From: Multifurca ochricompacta
Lineage: Eukaryota > Basidiomycota > Agaricomycetes > Russulales > Russulaceae
Direction of reading: 5' to 3'
DNA length: 63,523 nucleotides
Assembly (NCBI GenBank): GCA_022496185.1
Contig: WTXG01000211.1
Location: forward strand, 1-63,523
The notes under the pieces were generated by a model. That model worked only from the letters and a program-made list of their open reading frames with translations, searched no databases and was not told the origin of the DNA. How positions within the stretch are numbered: the stretch's first letter is position 1; every line of letters begins with the position of its first letter. The translations under genes were made by a program, and so were the position numbers. This document shows positions 9,277 to 19,661 of the stretch, piece after piece.

Positions 9277-10788
9277 ATGGCTTCTTCCAGCTGCAGTCAG
9301 ACCTTATTCAAAGAAGAGCTCATCGACCGCAGAGACGAGAATAATCTTTCACAACAGATACTTGGCTCTGCCATCTGGAAAGACTTTGAATCTGAGTTTG
9401 GATACTACGTCTATCACGACGGAAGATACCAACCAGTAGAATACGACGAGGAGAAAAGAGTTTGGTATCATATCTGATACTCAGAATGATGACACTCTTG
9501 GGTCACTACAGGACCCACTCCATTGGAATTTGGATTAGGACCGTGGAGAGAGAATCCCCCGGCCATTGTTACCGACTCTGAAGAAGAGTATATAGAACCA
9601 GACCAGAATGATGACGCACCAGTATTAGCTATTGCTACCCAGGTTGCACCAGAGATTGCTACAATCAGAGCCCCTGCATTAGCAACTCCCCAGATATCCA
9701 TACGATCCACTGACACCATCCATCCTGCCACCATGTCCACAATTGCCGTGCAACTTCCTGACCCCACCCCCAATCCTCCACCTCCTCCTACCATAACCGC
9801 CCCAAATATCCCACCTCCATCAGGACGACTCTTGGGAGTACTACCCCAGACGTTCATGGGAGATCGCTCCCAGAGCAAGAAGTTTATTCTGGAATTCACT
9901 ACCTTCCAGAACTTCAACCATGACATCCCACAAATTGTCAACCCATTTCAACGAGCCAACCTCTTCTTGTTGCTCATTAGAGGAGAAGCCGTGGATGATT
10001 GGACAATGGAGCAGTTAGAGTGGTTAAATGATCAAGTGGTGTCCAGACGACGGACCACAAGCCTCGGACTTTGGGAGACCATTGCCCAGAGGTTTAAAGA
10101 TGCCTTTACAGACAGGCAGGCTAAACAAAAGGCTGCAAGAGAACTAAAAACACTGAAGATGGAAAGAGGGGATTTGGATGCATATGTCGCCAAATTCCGT
10201 AGCCTAGCCAATAGAGCTGGGTATGATACAGATGAAGAGGCCACGTTAGACCTCTTCTCACAAGGACTCCCCAACCCCCTTGTGAAAAACATAATCCAGT
10301 TCCATCACCCACACACTTGGAACAACTGGGTGGATGCTGCACGCCGGCAGCAACAAGATTACCTCGACTTCCAAACAAGGTTCGGGGTTGACACAAAGAA
10401 GGGGAAGACAAGGGACCAATGGAAGACAGCCTTTGGGGTAAAATTGCCAGGGCATGCTCTGATGCAGGATCCAAATGCCATGGATACCTCGGCTGATAGA
10501 ACCCATGTCCATGCTACACTAACAGAAGATGAGTGGCAGACCCTTATGAAGGAAGGGAGATGTTTCTGCTGCAAAGCCCAAGGGCACATGTCCCGAGACT
10601 GCCCAAAGAAGGGAGCATGTGTAGCCAAGGCCATTACTACCCCTGCCCCAGCTTCCAATAACCCGACCACCGTTGACAAATGAACCAAGGAAGAGAAGGC
10701 CCACGATATATGGGCAAATATGATGAAAGAAAGTGAGGAAGTGCGCGCCATTCTGGCAGAAAAGGCGTTCGCCAAAAAGGATTTTTGA
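9277..10788 (+). pseudogene. gag of A2
   Basis: About 503 codons from ATG at 9277 to TGA at 10786-10788. N-terminal tyrosine-rich block (FGYYVYHDGRYQPVEYD), proline-rich linker, retrotransposon gag core (QRANLFLLLIRGEAVDDW, LDLFSQGLPNPLVKNIIQFH), one CCHC knuckle CFCCKAQGHMSRDC, and C-terminal KKDF. In-frame TGA stops at 9475 and 10681 replace CGA of sister copies. This is the only family A copy here whose reading frame opens with ATG; the others have GTG at that place. Confidence 0.9.
10779..10788 (+). promoter_or_regulatory. gag-pol -1 frameshift site (A2)
   Basis: GGATTTTTGA: the gag frame reads G-GAT-TTT-TGA and stops, and the pol frame is open in -1 from here. The heptamer GGATTTT fits the relaxed -1 slippery pattern (compare the known G-GAU-UUA type). 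The same string is present at the gag/pol junction of A3, A5 and G. Confidence 0.65.
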
Positions 10789-13700
10789 TTGGCTCGACCC
10801 CATTGGCCTGGGCAAGGGCATTACATATAACCTCTGTGTACACTAGTCAATTCAAATCATTGAAAATACCAGTACATTTTGAAACTACACAGAAGACGGC
10901 TGACTGAGATGTGCTGATAGACTCTGGAGCCACTGATAATTTCATCAGCCAATGACTTGTAAAAGTCCTCAGATTAGGGACGCGCATGCTCCCTCAAGAA
11001 AAAAACATTTGGAACATAGATGGGATGGCCAATCGAGCTGGAAGGATCACACATTATACCGACCTAAGCATACAGGTTGGAGAAAGTACCAAAACAATCC
11101 GCTTCCTCATCACCAACCTTGGTACTGAAGATCTCATCCTGGGATATCCTTGGCTTGCGGCCTTTGAGCTGAGAATAAACTGGGCAGATGCAACTATGAG
11201 TAAAGAGTTCTATCCTGTCATCATTACATCTCTGGGATATGACTATGCGATATGACACCCCACCATCCGAGCCATTGTTATGGGAAAACAAGCTACATGG
11301 GATGACCTAGAACCTAGTGATTGAGTATACTGCTATACAATGAAGGCTTCTGAACTGGCACAAAAGGCAATGGAAGGACAGGAGGACAGAACCTTTGAAA
11401 ATACTGTCCCCAAAGAGTACCAGCATCACTACAAGGTATTCTCCAAAGAAGAGTCCCAACGGTTCCCACCTTCACGACCCTGGGACCACGCCATCGATTT
11501 CATACCAGATACCCCCTCTGCCATCGACTGTAAAATCTATCCACTGTCACAAAAGGAACAGGAGGCATTGACTGCCTTCCTGGAGGAACACCTTGCTAAA
11601 GGGTATATTCGCCCATCTAAGTCACCCTATGCATCACCTTTCTTCTTCATCAAGAAGAAAGATGGCAAATTACATCCAGTACAAGATTATAGAAGAATTA
11701 ATGCCTACACCATTTGAAATACCTACCCCCTCCCACTTATACCAGAACTCATCGACACAATGAGGGACAAGGTGTTATTCTCCAAAATGGACATTTGTTG
11801 GGGATATAACAATATACACATCTGTGAAGGAGATCAGGGAAAAGCCGCGTTCAAAACTAACCAAGGACTCTTCGAACTGAATGTCATGTTTTTTGGCCTA
11901 ACCAACTCTCCAGCAACATTCCAAGCAATGATGAACCACATATTCTGAGATCTCATACTGACTGGAGAAGTGGTTGTCTACATGGATGACATTCTGGTTG
12001 CTACTAAGGACGATCTCCCTCATCATTGAACCCGTGTTCATCAGGTCTTGGATATTCTACACAACCATGACCTCTACTTGAAACCGGCAAAGTGCTCCTT
12101 TGAACAAAAAAGTGTCGAGTACCTGGGAGTCATACTCGAAGGAGGGTGTGTATGCATGGACCCAGTTAAAGTGCAGGGAATCAGAGAATGGCCAACACCC
12201 ACAAGTGTTAAAGAAATCAGATCCTTTGTCGGATTCTGTAACTTCTATTGGCATTTTGTCAAAGGATTCTCGGGGATTGTTCATCCGCTGAATGACCTCC
12301 TGAAAAAGGACATGCCATGGTATTGGGACACACCCCAACAAGAGGCATTCGAACGGATCAGAGACATTGTAGGAGCAGAACCAGTACTCATTCAACCTGA
12401 CCTGAATCAACCCTTTGAGCTGGAAGTAGACGCCTCCCACTTTGCAAATGGAGCTGTGCTGTACCAGCACGATACTGCTCAGATTCTACACCCAGTGGCA
12501 TACTATTCTGAAACTTTCTCTCCAGCTGAATGAAATTATGACATCTGGGATAGAGAGCTGCTTGCTATTGTCAAAGCTCTACGCCACTGGCAACCCTACC
12601 TAGCTGGTGCCTCTCATAAAACCATCATTCACACCGATCATTCCAACCTATTATACTGGAAGGAACCTCATAAAATCAGCCGACACGTGGCAAGGGAAGT
12701 CTTAGAACTAGAAGAGTACAATTTCACCCTAAAACACATCACTGGAAGTCGTAATGCACGAGCAGATGCATTGTCATGCAGACCAGACATGCATACAGGG
12801 GAGGACGACAATAATTGTGACAGAATTCTCCCTGCGACGTTACTAATGACTCGATATTGTGTTTCACTGGTGTTTTGCTTACTGAGGGCCTAACCCCTCC
12901 TAATTCTCCTTAGTTCTAGCTTGTTCTACTGCACAACCATTTAGATATTATATCATAGAACTAGAACCTTCTATTTACTATGACATAGCTAGAACTACAT
13001 GTATTTAAAGACCTACTAGAGTAGAGAGACAGACTAAGTCTGTTCTCTTGTGTTCAATCAAAAGGTGCTTTGGACTTCATTGAATCCTCTCAGTTAGAGC
13101 CCCACTTGAACTCTCCAAGATGTGACTTGGAGAGCCTTCATCATCTTGAACTTGTTGCAGGACTTAGAGTCTCTGCCGTCGACTTCAAATCTCATGTGCG
13201 TGCCCTCTGACTTCGTTGTGGGCTTGAACTGAATTTGCTCTTGCTGTGACCTTGAATCTTGACTTGGAAGACTTGCTCCCGTCCAACCCCGACACAGTTC
13301 CGCACCTAACTGTGACAATAATAACATTGTGGTCCTCCCAGAAGAAGTATTCACAAGAACTGCCATGGTTAGCCTCCATGACATGGATTTATGGGCACAA
13401 GTCTCACAGAACATGAACCAAGAGCTGTGTCACTCTTGGGCCAATGCGCACAGCCTGAAGAAGATTAATGGCCTGTGGTGGAAAGATGGTGATCGTCTTG
13501 TTGTCACCGGTGGCGACAACATTAAGAGGGGGGTGATCCATTTTCACCACGACCTCCCCTCTGCAGGACACCCTGGTATTACCAACACCTACACCCTCGC
13601 CAAATGAGATTACTGGTGGCCCAACATGAAACGAGATGTTGAAGACTATGTGAAGGGATGTGTGGCATGTCAGGCAAACAAAGTTAACACGCACCCAAAA

Positions 13701-14801
13701 GTCCCACCAATATATCCCATCATGCCCACTGCATCAACCCCATTCCAGACCATTGCCATAGACTTCATAGTAAAACTCCCTGAGTCACAAGGATTCAACT
13801 CCATCCTTATGATTACCGACCATGACTGTTCAAAGGCAGCCCTGTTCATACCTTGCAAAGAAACTATCACAGCCAAAGGAGTAGCAAGGCTATATCTTGA
13901 TCATGTTTATCGCCACTATGGACTTCCACAGAAGGTCATCTCCAATCGAGATATGCAGTTTACTTCAGCATTTGTGCGGGCCCTGTGTAAAACATTGAAC
14001 ATTACACAGAACATATCCACAGCCTACCACCCACAGACTGATGGGCAGTCGGAACACACCAACCAATGGTTAGAACAGTATCTGCGATTCTGGTGTAATA
14101 GACGACAAGACGATTGGGCTCAATGGCTATCCACAGCAGAATTTGCCCACAACTCCTGGCCCAACAGGATGACAAAGGCTACCCCATTCTCACTTATCAT
14201 GGGTTGGACCCTGCGAACCACATGGGTAGATAAGCCCACCAACATGCCATCAGTCACCCAGCGAATTGACCAATGGAAGGAGTTACAACAATCAGCCAAT
14301 GAGAATCTGCTGAAGGCGCAAAAGCTCTTATCTGCACTGCCTAGCAAATTCACACCTTATCAGACCAATGACTGGGTCTGGCTCGAAGGGAAGAATGTTC
14401 ACACCTCGCATCCCACTGCCAAGTTAGCGCCCTGACGTCATGGACCCTTCCAGATCAGAAGGAAGCTGTCAGATGTGTCATATGAACTTGAACTCCCTGA
14501 GAAATGGAAGATCCACCCAGTCTTCCATGCCCGATTACTGACTCCATACAAGGAGACTTCCATTCATGGGGAGAACTTCCCGAGACCACCGCCTAACCTC
14601 ATTGATGAAGAAGCGGAATGGGAAGTGGATCACATTCTGGACTCATCCCGAAGAGGCCGAGGGCACAAGCTACATTACCTGATCAAGTGGAAAGGGTTCC
14701 CAGACTCTGACAGTTTGTGGGAACCAGCTGGAAATATCTTTGCCCCAGCCCTTATTGCGGAGTTCCACTTACGACATCCCCAAGCACCCAAGAACAGTTA
14801 A
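10786..14801 (+). pseudogene. pol of A2 (PR-RT-RNase H-IN-chromodomain)
   Basis: In order: protease region (10900-11260; the catalytic motif reads DSGATDNFIS), RT (11400-12290; [12 protein letters not shown] at about 11895, [11 protein letters not shown] at about 11975), RNase H (12400-12800; [28 protein letters not shown]), integrase zinc region (HHDLPSAGHPG, CQANK; 13540-13685), DDE core ([19 protein letters not shown]; 13760-14060) and chromodomain (EWEVDHILD...YLIKWKGFPDSD; 14615-14740). Split by solo LTR E. Stops near 10903, 11255, 11716, 11948, 12029, 12531, 13605 and 14432 are nearly all TGA for CGA. Confidence 0.92.
12816..13317 (+). mobile_element. solo LTR, family E
   Basis: 502 bp, TGTGACAGAA...CTAACTGTGACA, with perfect duplication ATAAT (12811-12815 and 13318-13322). 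Contains a TATTTAAAG box near 13000 and GACTAAGTCTGTTCTCTTGT downstream. It splits A2 pol between RNase H and integrase; removing it with one repeat rejoins the D-N-N run of the linker. Confidence 0.93.
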
Positions 14802-14876
14802 AAGGAGTGACTCTCAGACCCCAGATGGACCCCCCCAGAACAATACTTCACCAGTAATGTCCTACTCTACATTAAC

Positions 14877-16070
14877 ATGTCTTCTTCCTTCATCACTGCC
14901 TCTGCCGCCGTCGATGCCTTTGCTGCCACTCATGCAGTAGTGGAAGCTTTCCCCTCCACTCATCCCTCTACTCGTCCCTCTTCCCCTATCGACTATGAAG
15001 CCACGGCAGAACGAGTCAAAACCCAGTCACCGAATCCCAATGATGACTTCAACCATTCCGAAGAACCCCACCTGAACAACCTCATCAACATGGAACAGGA
15101 TGATGATGTCCCCAAATTCCCCTTCTTTGTCAATAATCCAAATTCGTCCATGTACTTTCCCCTTGAAATCACTATGGCTGATGGAGAAAAGGTCATAGCT
15201 AAGTACATCTTTTATACCAATGGAGGGATGGACGTCGCCGGTTGTATGAAGAAGGACAGACCTGTCTATGGAGCCCCAGTATATTTGGAGGAATGATACA
15301 CAGGTTGTCTACACCATACGATGAGTGATGAACAATTGGGACATCTTGCAGCTGACAACCCCCGAGCATTTGCGATCGACAAAGTATTGAATGACATGCG
15401 CCTCCCGCATCTCAAAGCCAAAGTAATGAGACTGCAGAAAACCCTTACCCTTTGCACCATGCTCAACACTCAGTATAAAGAATATGCAAAGCAAATGACA
15501 AGGCTCACAAGGGGGATGTTCCAAGTAGAGCAGGAATTGACGGAGATTTGAAAAAGGCTGGAGATAGGGGACGCATATCAAACCATTGCCAAGAGGTATG
15601 CAGACACCTATGCACAACCCCTCCCACCACGATCACTAGGGGCCGCACCCCAACTGCTGCCAAACCGATTCGAGATGCCACAGCTGCATGAGAACCCCTG
15701 AGGAGAGATGTGCTGGCGATGTGATAGCAAATATCACATTAGTTGGAACTGCCCACTCAATTGCAAGTGGTGTCATCACTGCCAAAGTAATCTACACTGG
15801 AGTCGATTCTGCATTTTCCGCCACATGGGTGTCGCCCCAACGATTGTCAACCCCTTGGGCTGGTGCGGCAAATGCCTGCATCACAATGTGGGGCATTGCA
15901 AGCTCAACTGCCCGGTCCATGACATGTGCCCCCAGTGCAGACGACGCAGCCTGTATGGCTTCTTGCGCATGCATCAATGCACAGCTGACGAGACTTACAC
16001 TATAGGAGATCAGAACTTGGCAGATGATTATGTGGACTTAGTACAGGATGATGACGGTGCACGTTTCTAG
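14877..16070 (+). pseudogene. third coding region (zinc-knuckle protein) of A2
   Basis: About 397 codons from ATG 14877 (MSSSFITASAAVDAF) to TAG at 16068-16070, in the same frame as pol and 25 codons behind its TAA. Order: Ala/Ser/Pro-rich leader, acidic stretch, a conserved block (FPFFVNNPNSSMYFPLEIT, KYIFYTNGGMDVAGCMKK), a helical probable coiled-coil region (KVLNDMRLP...QYKEYAKQMTRL), then CWRCDSKYHISWNC, CHHCQSNLHWSRFC, CGKCLHHNVGHCKLNC and an acidic QDDDG tail. Three or four TGA stops replace CGA. The protein is unknown to me; RNA or DNA binding is inferred from two exact CX2CX4HX4C knuckles. Confidence 0.85.
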
Positions 16071-16101
16071 CTGGGTCAGCTCGAACCAGAAAGGAGGGTG
16101 A

Positions 16102-16688
16102 TGTTACGACCAGGGCCTAGTACCCCACTTTTCTTCACCCTCCCCAATGCGAACCCTTCCCTTCCACCTACCCTTCACTTCTTGATCACATCCCCATCCT
16201 GGGATCCTCATGTGCCTTACTGCCTTCCCCGTGATTGCTGATTGTACATGTTGACTCGTTATTTACATTTGCTTATGCCTCCTCTTATCTTCTATCTCCT
16301 TATCTCTAAGACCGGACACTTACTTAATTCCCTATCAGAAGCCAGGCTTTACACCCTCCGCTTTCGCATATTTGGGCCAAGATGACTCTGTAATATCTTA
16401 TCTTTAGATGCCCATTCGATTACGTATATAAGTCTGTCATAACTACATTGTAGACCTCAGACTCAACTTATTGAATACATTGGTGCTTGTCTTCTGGACT
16501 CCCCTTTGAAAGCTTTGACTCGATCATCTCAGTACCTTTGTACTTTCTGCTCAACATTGTCTTAGAGTACAGCCTCTCTGACTTTGACTTCTCATATGTA
16601 ACTCCAAGGGGCCTTATTGGTCTCTTACCTGATCACAAATGAACACTGTCACACAAGTTGTGTGGAATGTCCCGCACCGGACATAACA
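16102..16688 (+). repeat. 3' LTR of A2, with polypurine tract before it
   Basis: 587 bp, TGTTACGACC...GGACATAACA, preceded by the tract AGAAAGGAGGGTGA (16088-16101). Close to the 5' LTR; differences are mainly C/T and G/A at CpG positions plus a couple of one-base indels. Confidence 0.9.
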
Positions 16689-17017
16689 TAACTGGATTTG
16701 GACTAGTGCAGGAATGATAGAGCTGGAATCTGGAGATGTTGAATACCATTTTCACTCTCCCACCATGCAACATGAGTATATTCTCGACCTCAAGAGTGAT
16801 GCAAGTGGTGTGAGCATGCCAGAAGTAGGCATTCAAATATGTCAGGCATTTCAGCCTGCATAAGCAAATCTACAACTTGTATGCAAAGCTCACAAACCAC
16901 GCTTGAGAGTTAGAGAAGTTGGATCTCTGGCTGGTGACATGTTTGTTCAATTATGAACAAGCAGTGTGCTCATTTAACTCATTTCCACCAATGATCAATG
17001 CCTTCACCATGGAGGGA
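16689..17017 (+). other. possible decayed gag remnant
   Basis: One plus-strand frame, broken by stops, gives HFSLHKQIYNLYAKLTNHA followed by LEKLDLWLVTCLFNYEQAV. Its spacing recalls a copia-type gag (leucine-rich helices ending in a PP...I segment), but I cannot confirm it. Nothing else is recognisable. Confidence 0.2.
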
Positions 17018-17528
17018 TGTTGACACATGACATGTCTGGAGATGCTTCAGGCATCTAAGATTTACTTCAGCTGTAGATAAGATTAGATTAGGTTCCGGAG
17101 TTTCGGACTTTTTACGATATCTTTATTACATTTCTTTCTCACCTTACTCAGCTGATTAGTGATGTACTTAGTAATGTGCAGTAAGCATGTGATATCTCTT
17201 TGGCCAATAGCACTTATCCCTCATTGTTTATTATCCGGCACTTGTGGACTTATTCCCAGTGCGCACAGACCATTTCCCCTGGCCCCCATGGGTATATAAG
17301 GGTGTCTGTTTCATCTCTTTCACTTCAGAGTTCTTCTTATCTCTGAAGTGTAAGTTCATTCTACTATACTTTCTTTTTACCTTTGACTAACCGTCTCTTG
17401 TAGACTACTTGTCTTTTAGGTCAGTAGTATAGTTGTATAGAGTTCTTCTTATCTCTGAAGTACTACTTGTCTTTTAGCCTAACCTGCTACTAACCACAGT
17501 CAGTAACCAGCAGCATGATTGTTTGACA
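17018..17528 (+). mobile_element. solo LTR, family B
   Basis: 511 bp, TGTTGACACA...TGTTTGACA. TATATAAG at 17293-17300. Flanks AGGGA and TAAAA do not match, so this copy was left by a recombination event or its flank was changed later. It lies 15 bases from the start of A3. Confidence 0.88.
17321..17350 (+). promoter_or_regulatory. conserved hairpin in LTR B transcript leader
   Basis: CACTTCAGAG, a 10-base loop, CTCTGAAGTG: a perfect 10-bp stem about 20 bp past the expected start site for the TATA at 17293. A partial second copy (AGAG...CTCTGAAGTA) follows about 90 bases later. The stem is identical in the other B copies while the loop varies. Confidence 0.65.
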
Positions 17529-17543
17529 TAAAAACATGGTCTT

Positions 17544-18137
17544 TGTTACAATCCCTGCCGAGCAATCCCATTTTCTTCCACCTTCCCAACAGCGACCCAT
17601 CTTTACCACCCACTCTGCACTTCATGATCACATCTCCGTCCTGGGACCCATCACGTGCCTTACTCCCATCCCCGTGACTTGCTTTGGACTTGTTGACACA
17701 CTGTATACCTATGTTTGATCCCTTATCTCTTATCTTGCTATCTCTTTATCTTTACGTTCAGACACTTACTTAATACCCTATCAGAAGCCCGACTTTATGC
17801 CATCCGCTTCCATATATTTGGGCCCACCTGACTCTGGTTCCTTATCTTATAGGCGCCCATTCAATTACGTATATAAGTCTACTGTAGCTACATTGTAGAC
17901 CTCAGACTCAACTTATTGAATACATTGGTGTTTGTCTTCTGGACTTCCCCCTTGAAACCTTTGACTCAATCGTCTCAGTGCTTTTGGCACTTTCTGCTCA
18001 ACATCGTCACTAGGGAACAGCCCCTTTGACTTTGACTCATCCACTTGAACTCCAAGAGGTCCTATTGACCTCTTATCTGAATGAATGTACAAAGCTGTCG
18101 CACAAGTCATGCAGGACGTCTCACACTGGATGTAACA
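17544..18137 (+). repeat. 5' LTR of A3
   Basis: 594 bp, TGTTACAATC...GGATGTAACA. TATATAAG near 17870 and start block AGACTCAACTT at 17904-17914. The PBS AAGTCGAGTCT follows at 18140-18150; the pair has one A-C mismatch here, from a CG to CA change in the LTR. Confidence 0.92.
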
Positions 18138-18156
18138 TCAAGTCGAGTCTCTCACA

Positions 18157-19661
18157 GTGGCTTCCAGCTGCAGTCAGACCCTCTTCCAGGAAGAACTCAT
18201 TGAATGCAGAGACGAGAATAATCTTTCACAGCAAGTACTTGGCTCTGCCACCTGGAAAGACTTTGAGTCCAAGTTTGGATACTACGTCTATCACGACAGA
18301 AGATACCAACTGGTTGAATACGACGACGAAAAGAGAGTTTGGTATTGCATCCGATACTTGGACAGCCAACACTCTTGGGTCACTACAGGACCTGCCCCAC
18401 CTGAATTTGGACTAGGCCCATGGAGAGAAAACCCCCCGGCCATTGTCACAGACTCCGAACCAGAGGAGTACATAGAAGAACCTAGTGAAGAAGCACCGGC
18501 ATTAGCAGCGACTACGTTTCCGGTTGCACCCGCAGTTGTCACGTTCAGAGCCCCTGCTTTGACAACTCCCCAGATCTCGATACAATCCACAGACACCATC
18601 ATCCCATCCCATCTACCCATGTCTACCATTGCCGCCCAACTTCCAGACCCACCAGCCCCTGTGGCACCACCACCAAACATCCCCCCCCTTCTGGATGTTT
18701 GTCAGGAGTGTTGCCCCAAACGTTCACTGGGGACCGCTCACAAAGCAAGAAATTCATGTTGGAGTTCACAACGTTCAAGAACTTCAATCATGATGTCCCA
18801 CAGATTGTCAACCCATTCCAACGTGCCAATCTGTTTCTTTCCCTGATCCAAGGGGATGCAGTAGATGACTGGACGATGGAGCAATTGGAGTGGCTGAACG
18901 AGCAGGTTGAAAGTGGGCGCCAAACTACAAGCGAAGGTCTTTGGGAGACCATAGCCAAGAGATTTAAGGACGCCTTCACAGATGGGCAGGCCAAACAGAA
19001 AGCAGCCCGGGAACTGAAGTCCCTCAGAATGGAGAAGGGAGAACTTGACGCATACATGGCCAAGTTCAGGAGTTTAGCCAATAGGGCTGGCTATGACACC
19101 GATGAAGAGGCAACACTAGACCTCTTCTCACAAGGACTACCCAACCCCCTAGTCAAAAACATTATCCAATTTCACCATCCTCATGACTGGGATAGTTGGG
19201 TTGATGCCGCTCGATGGCAGCAACAAGACTACCTTGACTTCCAGACACGATTTGGAGTCGACACCAAGAAGGGAAAAACCCGAGACCAGTGGAAGGCAGC
19301 TTTTGGAGTAAAGCCCACCCAGCATGCTCAGCAGGATCCAAATGCTATGGACACCTCCACAGATCGAGCCCGGGCTTGAGCAGCGCTTACGGAGGATGAG
19401 CAACAAACTCTAATGAAAGAAGGGCATTGCTTCCGTTGCAGAGCACTAGGACATATGTCTCGAGATTGCCCCAAGAAGGGAGTACGAGTCGCTGCCACCA
19501 CCGTAGCACCAGAACATCCCATTCAGAATAACCCACCTACTACGGACAAGCAGTCGAAAGAAGAGAAAGCTCAAGACATATGGGCTAACATGATGAAGGA
19601 GAGTGAGGAAGTGCATGCTATACTGGTAGAAAAAGTGTTTGTGAAAAAGGATTTTTGTTAG
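18157..19661 (+). pseudogene. gag of A3
   Basis: Opens with GTG at 18157 (no ATG in frame; a TAA lies upstream at the LTR end) and ends KKDF-C-stop at 19659-19661 over the slippery GGATTTT (19649-19655). Tyrosine-rich N-terminus, proline linker, gag core (LDLFSQGLPNPLVKNIIQFH) and CCHC knuckle CFRCRALGHMSRDC. A frame break lies near 18680-18700 in the proline linker and a TGA at about 19377 replaces CGA. The first in-frame ATG of substance is at the MSTIAAQLP segment, about 150 codons in. Confidence 0.88.

Larger units (their letters stand above)
8666..16688 (+). mobile_element. Ty3/gypsy chromovirus copy A2, both LTRs
   Basis: Complete in structure: 5' LTR, self-primer-type PBS, gag, pol with chromodomain, third coding region, polypurine tract and 3' LTR, with solo LTR E nested in pol. 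The LTRs differ at roughly 18 of 588 positions by my reading, almost all transitions. There is no target duplication (CAAAG left, TAACT right), so the flanks were altered by recombination. All coding regions carry TGA stops, nearly every one where a sister copy has CGA. Not autonomous. Confidence 0.92.

Noticed and set aside
9468..9941. 157-codon Gly-rich minus frame opposite A2 gag
   Set aside because: Antisense shadow of the proline-rich gag linker; similar shadows occur opposite A3, A5 and A6.
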